Positions 43,962-51,426 of a DNA stretch of 51,426 bases are shown here, piece after piece. The notes under the pieces were generated by a model. The model saw only the letters and a list, made by a program, of their open reading frames with translations, had not been told where the DNA came from and ran no database searches. The position numbers and the translations under genes were made by a program. The stretch comes from Bacillota bacterium (GTDB lineage Bacteria > Bacillota > Clostridia > Lachnospirales > Lachnospiraceae): the NCBI GenBank assembly GCA_023437365.1, contig JAEZGK010000045.1:1-51426 (forward strand), in the 5' to 3' direction. Position 1 is the stretch's first letter, and every line of letters begins with the position of its first letter.

Positions 43962-45131
43962 TCACTTCATACTATTCTTTAAAATAGTGACAATAGTATC
44001 CTGATCAAGGACCTTATAACCATCTTGTATGATATAAGTACCCTGAGCAATTCCCTCAAGCATATCCTCGGTTACACCCAGCTCCTTAATGTTCATTACC
44101 AGTCCAAGCTCTTTCATATATGCTTCCATTAAGTTAAGCCCTTCCTTGGCGATTTGTTCGTCCGTCTTACCTTCAGGGTCAACATTCCATACATTGATTG
44201 CATAACGCTTAAACTTCTGTAAACCATAGGGCAGAAGGAACCGATAATATGCCATGGAAATTGCGGCCAGAGTCATGCCGTGGGTAGCATTGGTATAGCC
44301 AGCGATGGAGTGTCCCATCATGTGAACCATCCAATCTCCGGATTTTCCTTTTTCAACAAAGGTATTGAGCGCCCAGGTCGCTGTCCACATGATATTGCTT
44401 CTTGCTTCGTAGTCCGTGGGGTTCTTTATTGCTATTCTGGAACTATGGATTAAGGACTTCAATAAGCCCTCCATAACATAATCAGAGGTGTTATCATCAC
44501 TGCCCGAAAAATATGTTTCGAGGATGTGTGACATAATATCAAAGAATCCTGCGACCATCTGATACTGTGGCACGGAATAGGTAAATACCGGATTAAGCAC
44601 AGTAAATTTCGGATAAACATTATCACCAAATACACGACCGATTTTTTGCTTTTTCGCAGGGTTCGTAATTACAGAGCCCCCATTCATCTCTGAGCCTGTA
44701 CCAACCATAGTCAGAACACATCCTACGGGAATAATCCTATTATCTACTTCCTCCATACGCAGAAAATATTTATCCCAAGGATCCTCTTCACAATAAGCTG
44801 AAACCGATACTGCTTTCGCATAATCGCATACGGAACCTCCGCCCACTGCCAAGATCAAATCGACCTTATTATCCAAAGCTCTCTTGCAGCCCTCATACAG
44901 CTTTTCTACTGTGGGATTTGGCATTACTCCTGCATCCTCAAAAACTTCTTTCCCGTTGTCCTTGAGCATTGTCAGTATTCTATCATAAAGACCAATTGCT
45001 TTAATGGAACCTCCTCCGTAAACAAGCAGGACATTCTTTCCGTACTTGGGTAATTCTTCATTCAAATAATTGATAGACTCTTCTCCAAAATATAATTTTG
45101 TAGGGTTGGAATAGCTGAAATTTCCTAACAT
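43962..45131 (-). CDS. Iron-containing alcohol dehydrogenase (BDH-like)
   Basis: A 389-residue group III alcohol dehydrogenase that reduces aldehydes or ketones with NAD(P)H. The nucleotide region is GGGSVCDYAKAV, and the metal ligands lie in FFDIMSHILE, MMGHSIAGYTNATHGMTLA. Homologues include butanol dehydrogenases and YqhD-like aldehyde reductases. It is the last gene of an operon with an MFS protein and an aldo/keto reductase, so aldehyde detoxification or redox balance is a reasonable role. Confidence 0.88.
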   Translation of the reverse strand: MLGNFSYSNPTKLYFGEESINYLNEELPKYGKNVLLVYGGGSIKAIGLYDRILTMLKDNGKEVFEDAGVMPNPTVEKLYEGCKRALDNKVDLILAVGGGSVCDYAKAVSVSAYCEEDPWDKYFLRMEEVDNRIIPVGCVLTMVGTGSEMNGGSVITNPAKKQKIGRVFGDNVYPKFTVLNPVFTYSVPQYQMVAGFFDIMSHILETYFSGSDDNTSDYVMEGLLKSLIHSSRIAIKNPTDYEARSNIMWTATWALNTFVEKGKSGDWMVHMMGHSIAGYTNATHGMTLAAISMAYYRFLLPYGLQKFKRYAINVWNVDPEGKTDEQIAKEGLNLMEAYMKELGLVMNIKELGVTEDMLEGIAQGTYIIQDGYKVLDQDTIVTILKNSMK

Positions 45132-45186
45132 AATTTTATACCTCCCATAATTTTTAGTTCAGATATATCTGATATTTATTCCGCTC

Positions 45187-46338
45187 TCAAGCATATTTTT
45201 TCATGTAGATCAATTGTAGGGTAATCATCATCAAGCCTGTCAGCAGTGTAATACTGACAATATTTTGAATCCCACTAAGGTTTATGACAACGGCAGCCAG
45301 ACTGGAACCCAGGGCTCCGCCTAATTGAATCGAGGAACTGTTAATACTAATCATGAAACTGGACTTATTCTGTGTTACCTGAGCAATCCCGGTATTGAGC
45401 TGTAAGCCTGTGAACCATCCACTCATAAGCCAAAGTATGGCAAGGAGTACACTCAACCACCGAACAGGTTGAAATACTAGAAGCAACAGTATCAGAATCG
45501 TTTGACCTACAGCGCCGATCAACATCGATTTAGCAAATCCGATACGATCCGATACCATGCCTCCAAGGAGATTGCCCAAAAAGCTGGCAATTCCCAGAAG
45601 AATAAGAATAAAACTCATCGTTGCCTTCAGAGATGGGAAAAGCAACAATAAATACGGAGTAATATATGTATAAAAGGCATTATAGCCTATAAACATGATC
45701 AGCGTAAATGTAATGATTAATAGGACTTTGCCATCCTTAAAGTACTGTAATTCTTTCTTTAACTCAAGTTTTGTGGAGGAATGATCTCCTCCCGGTAAGA
45801 ATATCATAAAGTAAATCAGAGACAAAATCATGATAATGTTTAATACCCAAAAAATACTGCGCCATTCGAGAATTGCGGATAAAGCACGCGTCAGCGGTAT
45901 ACCGATCACCAACGCCAGAGAACTTCCCATAAAATAAGAAGCCATGGAACGGCCTTGTCTTTCGATATCAGACAACGACACAACCATTGATATAGCTAAA
46001 ACTCCATAGCTATTGGCTGCTATCCCCATAATGAGTCGTATGATGAGTAATTGCCCGAAGCTTTGTGCAAATACAAGTGCTGCAGTCATCAGAATTGTAA
46101 CCAGCAGCATAATCTTCAGCATCCTGACACGTTCGATTCTCCTGAATACGATCAGGGTGATGGGAACTCCGAAAGCCGCCCCATAAGCATACATGGTATT
46201 TAATAGACCGGAATTAGCCACAGAAATATTCAATGACAGGGCAACGATATCTAAAATACCATTAAAAGCAAGGGAGGTCATAGCCAGTACAAAACTCATC
46301 AAGGTAAAAACCATTAAAGTTACATTTGCCTTCTTCAT
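45187..46338 (-). CDS. MFS transporter, 12-helix (AraJ/YdhP-like)
   Basis: A 383-residue protein with about 12 hydrophobic helices. It resembles the AraJ/PbuE type of sugar, purine or drug efflux proteins; the RIERVRML loop is the motif A position and SLALVIGIPLTRAL the motif C region. The substrate is unknown. It sits between two carbonyl-reducing enzymes of the same operon (45 bp and 55 bp gaps), so export of an alcohol, aldehyde or related toxin is possible. Confidence 0.82.
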   Translation of the reverse strand: MKKANVTLMVFTLMSFVLAMTSLAFNGILDIVALSLNISVANSGLLNTMYAYGAAFGVPITLIVFRRIERVRMLKIMLLVTILMTAALVFAQSFGQLLIIRLIMGIAANSYGVLAISMVVSLSDIERQGRSMASYFMGSSLALVIGIPLTRALSAILEWRSIFWVLNIIMILSLIYFMIFLPGGDHSSTKLELKKELQYFKDGKVLLIITFTLIMFIGYNAFYTYITPYLLLLFPSLKATMSFILILLGIASFLGNLLGGMVSDRIGFAKSMLIGAVGQTILILLLLVFQPVRWLSVLLAILWLMSGWFTGLQLNTGIAQVTQNKSSFMISINSSSIQLGGALGSSLAAVVINLSGIQNIVSITLLTGLMMITLQLIYMKKYA

Positions 46339-46383
46339 ATTGTTCTCCGTATCTTCTTTTGCTTAGTAAGGTCTACACCTTCA

Positions 46384-47517
46384 CTACTTACTCACTTGAA
46401 GCGTAAAATCAGTCATTGCCTCTGAAATTTTAATCTGCTGCGGACAGACGTCTTCACAGCTTCTGCATCCAATGCAGGCACTTGGTCTTTTTTCTTCGGG
46501 AAGAGCTCCCAGTACCATAGGAGCAATAAAACCGCCGCCTGTATAGCTGTGCTCATTATATAAGGATAATAAAGTCGGAATATCCAGCTCCTGCGGGCAA
46601 TGACTTGTGCAATACCGGCATGCTGTGCAGGGCAGGATTTTCTTATTCAGCATCTCCTCCGCAATATTTAATATGAGCGTGTTTTCTTCTTGGCTAAGAG
46701 GCTTCTCCTCCTCGAAGGTAAGGATATTTTCTACCATTTGATCGTAATTGGACATTCCGGATAATATCACAGTTACACTCGGTAAAGATAATAAGAAACG
46801 GAATGCCCATGCCGGTATCTTCTCCTCGGGACGGTATGCTTTTAGCCTGTTCTCATCCTCTTCTGACAATTTGCACAGACTACCTCCTCGAAGAGGTTCC
46901 ATCACCCATACCGGAAGCTTATATTCCTTGGCAAGCTCCACCTTTGCCTTCGCATTCTGAAAGGTCCAGTCCAGATAGTTTAACTGAATCTGGCAAAACT
47001 CCATCTGATCGCTATATACTTTCAGGAATTGCTTCATTATATCATAGCTTCCGTGAATAGAAAATCCCAGATGTCGGATTCTTCCATTCTCTTTTTGCTT
47101 TAATAAATAATCATAGATCCCGTACTTCGGATCCAGATAGGCATCAATATTCATCTCACAGACATTGTGCACCAGATAAAAATCAAAATACTCCACTCTG
47201 CATTTAATTAGCTGCTCTTCGAAAATTGCTTCCACCTTGGTCCAATTGGCAGCATCATAGCCAGGGAATTTAGTCGCCAGGTAATAGCTTTCTCTTGGAT
47301 ATCTGCTTAATATCTTACCCATCACAAGCTCTGACTGTCCGTCATGATAGCCCCAGGCTGTATCATAGTAGTTTACCCCATGGTCCATAGCATAGGCAAC
47401 CATTTTATCTGTTTCAGCTTCGTCAATATTGGCATAGGTTCCATCCATGACCGGGAGACGCATCGCCCCCATACCTAAAGCAGATAGCTTTAATCCTTGA
47501 AATTCCTTGTAAATCAT
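46384..47517 (-). CDS. Aldo/keto reductase with two 4Fe-4S clusters
   Basis: A 377-residue fusion of an aldo/keto reductase TIM barrel (residues 1-275) and a C-terminal ferredoxin-like part. The barrel shows the catalytic Asp/Tyr in NYYDTAWGYHDGQSE, Lys in LATKFPG and His in FYLVHNV. The tail holds CTACRYCTSHCP and CIGCRSCEDVCP, enough for two 4Fe-4S clusters. This arrangement is frequent in anaerobes. It is the first gene of the operon and is preceded by a MerR-type promoter. Confidence 0.9.
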   Translation of the reverse strand: MIYKEFQGLKLSALGMGAMRLPVMDGTYANIDEAETDKMVAYAMDHGVNYYDTAWGYHDGQSELVMGKILSRYPRESYYLATKFPGYDAANWTKVEAIFEEQLIKCRVEYFDFYLVHNVCEMNIDAYLDPKYGIYDYLLKQKENGRIRHLGFSIHGSYDIMKQFLKVYSDQMEFCQIQLNYLDWTFQNAKAKVELAKEYKLPVWVMEPLRGGSLCKLSEEDENRLKAYRPEEKIPAWAFRFLLSLPSVTVILSGMSNYDQMVENILTFEEEKPLSQEENTLILNIAEEMLNKKILPCTACRYCTSHCPQELDIPTLLSLYNEHSYTGGGFIAPMVLGALPEEKRPSACIGCRSCEDVCPQQIKISEAMTDFTLQVSK

Positions 47518-47594
47518 TTTCTCTACCCCTCTATTCGTTTAATTTATCCGGGTTCTCACCCTCATTCAGACCTCCTTCAGTCTTCATGGGTATG

Positions 47595-47625
47595 ATTGTA
47601 ATACCTGGAGTTAACTCCAAGTCAA
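47595..47625 (-). promoter_or_regulatory. MerR-type promoter of the reductase operon
   Basis: On the minus strand TTGACT (47620-47625) and TACAAT (47595-47600) are 19 bp apart. The spacer contains the perfect 14-bp palindrome TGGAGTTAACTCCA (47606-47619). A 19-bp spacer with this type of central palindrome is the hallmark of MerR-family activated promoters. Confidence 0.85.
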
Positions 47626-47776
47626 GTACTTTTTATCCTCTGCGTGTAAAATGCAGGTAAGTACAAGTAAAGCGAGACGCACCCATTTTTATATTCTAAT
47701 GAGTGCGTCAACACATTTCCTATTCACTTCACCTAGGATAACACAACTTACTTCTGTGCAGATATCCGATGTCACA

Positions 47777-48217
47777 TCAGAACTGGACTCTTGGAGCGTC
47801 CTGTTCTCTTATATTCCACTTCATGTTCCATATGTAAGCCGTAGCATTCACAATACGAAAGATAAGGACCTCTGTATCAGCCTTTGCGTTCTCAATATTG
47901 CCCCATAGCCAGGCGCGTTCCTGCTTTAGGCGTTTCTCGAGTTCTTCATCCTTGACGATTTCGACTGTTCCGGTTACTCGCAGCATCTCAAAATCAGGTT
48001 GATCTGCATTTCGTTCAAATGCCACCTCCATCTTAGGGTTCTTTTGGATCTGATTTGATAAACTCTTTGATGAAGCTGTATGATAATAAAACCCTGTCTC
48101 ATCAGCAAACCACAATAACATACCACGCACATGCGGTTGATTCTCCTCACTGGTAGCCATCCAGCTTTTCGGATTCTGATTGGCAAACAGCAGAACTTCC
48201 GTCTTTAATTCATTCAT
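47777..48217 (-). CDS. Pyridoxamine-5'-phosphate-oxidase-fold FMN protein
   Basis: A 146-residue split-barrel flavin-binding protein. WMATSEENQPHVRGMLLWFADETGFYYHTASSKSLSNQI is the typical N-terminal half, and RVTGTVEIV follows. Members bind FMN, F420 or heme and often have unknown reductase or detoxifying roles; a true PdxH function is unlikely at this short length. It lies upstream of the MerR-type promoter on the same strand, with its own start, and follows the AraC regulator gene after about 80 bp. Confidence 0.82.
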   Translation of the reverse strand: MNELKTEVLLFANQNPKSWMATSEENQPHVRGMLLWFADETGFYYHTASSKSLSNQIQKNPKMEVAFERNADQPDFEMLRVTGTVEIVKDEELEKRLKQERAWLWGNIENAKADTEVLIFRIVNATAYIWNMKWNIREQDAPRVQF

Positions 48218-48296
48218 ATCGTACTCCTCCTTTTGATTATTAGCTTATTTTAAGCAAAAGAAGGGGAACTGGCTTTCATTATTCCAAGATAAGTTA

Positions 48297-49217
48297 TCAT
48301 AATCCTCCGCTTTTTGACTGCTGAAACTTCTGACGAAAAGCAGTGGGTGTCATTCTGTACTTTTCTAAGAAGCAGGACGAAAAATAAGAGGAGGTGTTAA
48401 AACCACATTTTAATGCGATTTCGGTGATATTATCCACATTGCTAATCAGCATGCTCCGTGCTTTCTTCAATCTAAGCAGCTTTAGAAAATCAATTGGTGT
48501 CTCACCAGTCACGGACTTAAATATTTTAGCAAAATGATTTGCTGAAAGATTTGAAAGCACTGCAAGGTCTTCTACCGTGATTTTATCAGAATAATGACTG
48601 TTCATATAAGCAATCGCCCGATCAATCTCAAAGCGATCATATAACGGAGCGCCCTTAGGTGTATCATGAAGAACGGAACGCACTGTCAGATGTACCACGG
48701 CCATCGCAAGCTGATTTAAGTAATCTGTGTTCCTCCTCTGATATTCACCGGCTTCCAGCATAAAGCACTTTAATAATCCCAGCAGCTCCGGATGGGGTGC
48801 AAACTGTTCACCCCGAAATATAGGCTCAGCTTGTGAGTATTGACTAAATACTTGGCAAAACAGTTCTACCTCTATCTGAATGGCAATATAACTATGAAAG
48901 CCTTCCTGTTCCGGTTCCTGATGTGGAATATCCGGAGACATAGCTATAAAACATCTGCCATCAGAAACGTCATAATTTTGGCTCCTGCCCTCAACAATAA
49001 ATTCGCTAAAGGACTCAAAATAGTAAATAAACGAATACGCCGGATGCGTATGGCTCGGTGTGATTGCATACTTACATTGTCCGCTAGACGGCATAAACAA
49101 GCTGACCTGCGGGTGTAAAAAGCAATCTATTTTCTCGTAGATTTGGGTTTTTGTGTCTTCATCCAGTAACCCGACAAGTCTGTTCAAGATCTCCAAATCG
49201 TCTCTACTAAATGCCAT
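48297..49217 (-). CDS. AraC-family regulator with cupin-like N-terminus
   Basis: A 306-residue transcription regulator. The N-terminal 180 residues resemble an AraC cupin ligand domain (HTHPAYSFIYYF, DIPHQEPEQEGFHSYIAIQIE), and the C-terminal 100 hold two helix-turn-helix motifs (LAVLSNLSANHFAKIFKSVTG and IALKCGFNTSSYFSSCFLEKYRMTPTAFR). ATG 49217 has GGGGGAGG 7 bases upstream, preferred over the longer start at 49277. It may control the neighbouring flavin protein and reductase genes. Confidence 0.85.
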   Translation of the reverse strand: MAFSRDDLEILNRLVGLLDEDTKTQIYEKIDCFLHPQVSLFMPSSGQCKYAITPSHTHPAYSFIYYFESFSEFIVEGRSQNYDVSDGRCFIAMSPDIPHQEPEQEGFHSYIAIQIEVELFCQVFSQYSQAEPIFRGEQFAPHPELLGLLKCFMLEAGEYQRRNTDYLNQLAMAVVHLTVRSVLHDTPKGAPLYDRFEIDRAIAYMNSHYSDKITVEDLAVLSNLSANHFAKIFKSVTGETPIDFLKLLRLKKARSMLISNVDNITEIALKCGFNTSSYFSSCFLEKYRMTPTAFRQKFQQSKSGGL

Positions 49218-49305
49218 GTGCAGTCCTCCCCCTACCATAGTTTCATCCTTCAAATCTCTACAAACTAATTTTCTCAAACCGGTAAAATATCTTCTAATTT
49301 GCTTC

Positions 49306-50244
49306 CTAATTATGATACGCCTGAATGCTTCTCTCCAATATTTCTCTTGCCTTAATTATCATCTCTTCAGGATGTAAGATCTGTCCGTAGCATAGCAAAG
49401 CTCTGATATCTTCCTGAGCAACATCCCTTTTGTGCAAATCAATCATGGCAATGATTGATGTTCCATCCTTTCTAATACCGATCACATCGTAATCCTTTAG
49501 TACAGCCCCATATGCCTCATGGAGTTTAATCTCGACCGGATAATATTCACTTTCTTGTCTGCTCTCCCTAAAAGCACTCGTTGATAAGGACCAATAGCTT
49601 TTAAGTACAAAATCCTCCGGGATGGCAAAAGACTCCTGTAGTAAGGTGATACAATCCATTCTGGAACAGCGAAAGGTTCTTATTTCCTGCCTGATATAGC
49701 AAAAAGCAACTAAATACCAGGAAGTATATTTTAATACCAGACCATAGGGAGCAATGATTCTATCGGATTTTGTCCCATCACTCTGGGTATATTGAATGCT
49801 AAGCTTCTGTTGCAGGAATAACGCCTTCATAATCAGTTGCAGGTCAATCTCTGTAGAGTCTTCCTCCCACCAGCTTTTTTTATCAATTAATATCTTATGT
49901 TTGCTTTCATCCCTTAATCTATCACCATTCATGAATTTTAAGTTCATTCCGCTTTCCAGAGCACCAACAAGTTTGTCCTGCTCCGGCATAGCATACAGAT
50001 GCGTGATTAACGTCTTAAAGGTGACATCGGATTGGTCAATATTTAACTGATACCCTTCCATAAAAGCTATTCCACCGGCTTGACCGGTGGTTGTTATGAT
50101 AGGATAGCCGGCTTCACATAAAACATCAATATCCCGATAGATTGTTCTGCAGGATACTTCCAGAGCCTCTGCCATATCATGTGCTTTTACTTTACCCTCT
50201 TGGTCTATTTTAATTAAAATATTAAGCAAACGATGTATTCTCAT
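49306..50244 (-). CDS. YafY-type HTH-WYL transcription regulator
   Basis: A 312-residue regulator with an N-terminal DeoR-like winged helix (residues 1-60, MAEALEVSCRTIYRDIDVLCEAGYPI), a GG-rich hinge and a WYL domain (about 140-215; SWYLVAFCYIRQEIRTFRCSRM). WYL domains bind ligands or nucleic acid. AAAGGAG precedes the ATG. It is transcribed away from the oxidoreductase gene, with a palindrome in the shared 80-bp gap that is likely its own operator. Confidence 0.88.
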   Translation of the reverse strand: MRIHRLLNILIKIDQEGKVKAHDMAEALEVSCRTIYRDIDVLCEAGYPIITTTGQAGGIAFMEGYQLNIDQSDVTFKTLITHLYAMPEQDKLVGALESGMNLKFMNGDRLRDESKHKILIDKKSWWEEDSTEIDLQLIMKALFLQQKLSIQYTQSDGTKSDRIIAPYGLVLKYTSWYLVAFCYIRQEIRTFRCSRMDCITLLQESFAIPEDFVLKSYWSLSTSAFRESRQESEYYPVEIKLHEAYGAVLKDYDVIGIRKDGTSIIAMIDLHKRDVAQEDIRALLCYGQILHPEEMIIKAREILERSIQAYHN

Positions 50245-50258
50245 AGCCTTTTCTCCTT

Positions 50259-50280
50259 TTATGACATGCTGTTGTCATAA
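50259..50280. promoter_or_regulatory. Operator-like palindrome between divergent genes
   Basis: TTATGACA (50259-50266) and TGTCATAA (50273-50280) are perfect inverted half sites around 6 bases. It sits next to the ribosome site of the WYL gene and near the promoter of the oxidoreductase, so one regulator could control both. Confidence 0.65.
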
Positions 50281-50324
50281 ATAATACGATACAATGAATA
50301 TATCAAAAACAAGGAGGAATTACA

Positions 50325-51263
50325 ATGCATATTGGAATATTAGGGACAGGCTTCGGCAAATATCATGGAGAGCTGTACAAGATAATTGACCCAATAGTTC
50401 ATCTGACTTTTTGGGGTCGGGATGAAGAGAAATTAAAAGGAATCAGTTCTGAACTTATTTGTGATTACACAACGGATATCAATGAATTACTAGAGGATCA
50501 CACCCTTGACTTTATTGATATCTGTTTACCTTCTCATTTACATGCAGAATATAGCCTGAAGGCACTGGAGAAGAACCACTCAGTATTGATTGAAACCCCT
50601 GCAGTAACCTCTATTCAGGATGGAATTACGATCATGGAAGCCGCCAAGAAGACTGGCAAGAAAGCTTTGGTCGACATGTTCCTAAGATATGATCCCTATT
50701 ATCGGATGCTTCATGATTGTGCAGAAAGCAAGAAATACGGAGCTCTGAAGCACCTGTCTATCTATCGGAAAACACCACCGATCTGGGGGAAACTCGGAAG
50801 TGATACCATAGCTACGGCATTAATGATTCATGATCTGGACTTTGCGGCCTGGCTCGGAAAAGATCTTAAGGTGGTTACCTCTGAGGTTACAACCAATTCA
50901 GACAATTCAGGCGCTGTAATAGATTGCCTTTTATCCAATTCTTCCCTAAAGATTCATGTGCATGGTAACTCAATGCTTTCTTTTGGTGCTCCTTTTTCGG
51001 TTGGATATGAGGCCAGCTTTGAGAATGCAACGATCAGCTACTACGAAAACTCCTTTCAAGATGCTGTCGAAACCGCGTGTACTATTTACTCCGAGGGGAA
51101 GACAGAAAAAATCACATACGAACCTGAGGTACACTGTATGAACATATTGAGAGAAGCCATAAGAGATTTTAAGAATGAAAAGGAAAGCGGCTTGACCATA
51201 GGCAACGCCCTGCCTTCCCTTTCTATTGCCTTTGAACTGTCCAATTCTTCAAAAGCAGTATGA
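50325..51263 (+). CDS. Gfo/Idh/MocA-family oxidoreductase
   Basis: A 312-residue NAD(P)-dependent dehydrogenase. The Rossmann motif GILGTGFGKYHGELY opens the protein, and residues about 130-300 form the C-terminal sheet domain. The usual EKP motif near residue 93 reads ETP here, so the Lys that often aids catalysis is replaced and activity may differ. Members oxidise sugars, inositols or related compounds; the substrate is unknown. AAGGAGG lies 7 bases before ATG. It is divergent from the WYL regulator. The second IS copy starts 37 bp after its stop. Confidence 0.85.
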   Translation: MHIGILGTGFGKYHGELYKIIDPIVHLTFWGRDEEKLKGISSELICDYTTDINELLEDHTLDFIDICLPSHLHAEYSLKALEKNHSVLIETPAVTSIQDGITIMEAAKKTGKKALVDMFLRYDPYYRMLHDCAESKKYGALKHLSIYRKTPPIWGKLGSDTIATALMIHDLDFAAWLGKDLKVVTSEVTTNSDNSGAVIDCLLSNSSLKIHVHGNSMLSFGAPFSVGYEASFENATISYYENSFQDAVETACTIYSEGKTEKITYEPEVHCMNILREAIRDFKNEKESGLTIGNALPSLSIAFELSNSSKAV

Positions 51264-51299
51264 TGATTTCAGCATTAAATCATACTGCTCCTGTAAAAT

Positions 51300-51426
51300 G
51301 GGGCTGTTGCAAAACTCCTTGAATAGTAACGAGTAAGGATACAGGCATCCCTAACACACTGATTCCCTGACATCCTATCGATATTGTTTGTCATAATCGA
51401 ACATAAATGTTCGCTTCTGATCAAAC
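51300..51426 (+). mobile_element. IS4-family insertion sequence, copy B, left end only
   Basis: It begins with GGGGCTGTTGCAAAAC (51300-51315), the exact inverse of the right end of copy A. Bases 51363-51426 are identical to 1-64. The remainder lies beyond the window. The orientation is the same as copy A. Confidence 0.85.

Noticed and set aside
47651..47908. Small plus-strand protein of 85 residues
   Set aside because: It overlaps the flavin protein gene on the other strand, has no ribosome site and no family features.
1..51426. A circular plasmid or phage, because the ends share 64 bases
   Set aside because: The shared bases lie inside an IS repeat. Gene content is chromosomal and no replication, partition or phage genes were seen.
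1..51426. A composite transposon carrying 49.5 kb between two IS copies
   Set aside because: The interval holds ordinary housekeeping and metabolic operons with no sign of foreign cargo. Only the target flanks, not visible here, could show it.

Overview
The window looks like a chromosomal segment of a low-to-mid GC anaerobic Bacillota, most plausibly a Lachnospiraceae-type clostridium. This is inferred from strong AAGGAG ribosome sites, an ECF vitamin-type transporter, YesM/AraC sensor pairs with a sugar ABC transporter, ferredoxin-like aldo/keto reductases and Fe-alcohol dehydrogenases. No tRNA, rRNA, CRISPR array, phage gene or plasmid replication gene was seen. Almost every gene lies on the minus strand; the exceptions are the transposase, a GH43 glycosidase, a C45-type hydrolase and the last oxidoreductase. 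Layout: 1-1813 is most of an IS4-family insertion sequence, and 51300-51426 is the first 127 bases of a second copy in the same orientation, so the two window ends share 64 identical bases. 1820-8722 holds a DUF1801 protein, a DEAD-box RNA helicase, a membrane-anchored metallophosphoesterase, endonuclease IV and an MFS exporter/VOC pair. 8993-11379 holds GH43 and a C45-like acyltransferase/hydrolase. 11548-16969 is the most notable block: ECF transporter S, T, A and A genes run directly into a Family 2A encapsulin shell gene and then a SufS-type cysteine desulfurase whose start overlaps the shell gene. This is the gene pair of a sulfur-storing protein nanocompartment, here joined to a membrane importer. 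A hybrid sensor kinase and an output-less response regulator (17049-20737) lie just upstream on the same strand. 20986-25003 holds an alpha/beta hydrolase and a pseudouridine salvage cluster (psuK, psuG and a ribokinase) with a clear inverted-repeat operator over its promoter. 25442-27651 holds an AraC-GyrI regulator, a stand-alone GyrI-like protein and a C39-like peptidase-fold protein. 27868-37275 is a galactofuranose-type (YtfQ/YtfR/YtfT/YjfF-like) sugar ABC system whose binding protein has a paralogue encoded beside a YesM-type kinase and an AraC-type response regulator, forming a likely three-part sensing circuit. An array of 19-bp repeats sits before the transport binding-protein gene. 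37462-43687 holds a small hydrolase, then an FtsX/MacB-like ABC pair with a two-component system, of the kind used for peptide-antibiotic sensing and resistance. 43962-47517 is an aldo/keto reductase, MFS and Fe-alcohol dehydrogenase operon behind a textbook MerR-type promoter with a 19-bp spacer, although no MerR gene is present. 47777-51263 holds an FMN-binding protein, an AraC regulator and a divergent WYL regulator/oxidoreductase pair. Functions are read from motifs and family resemblance by eye, without database searches.
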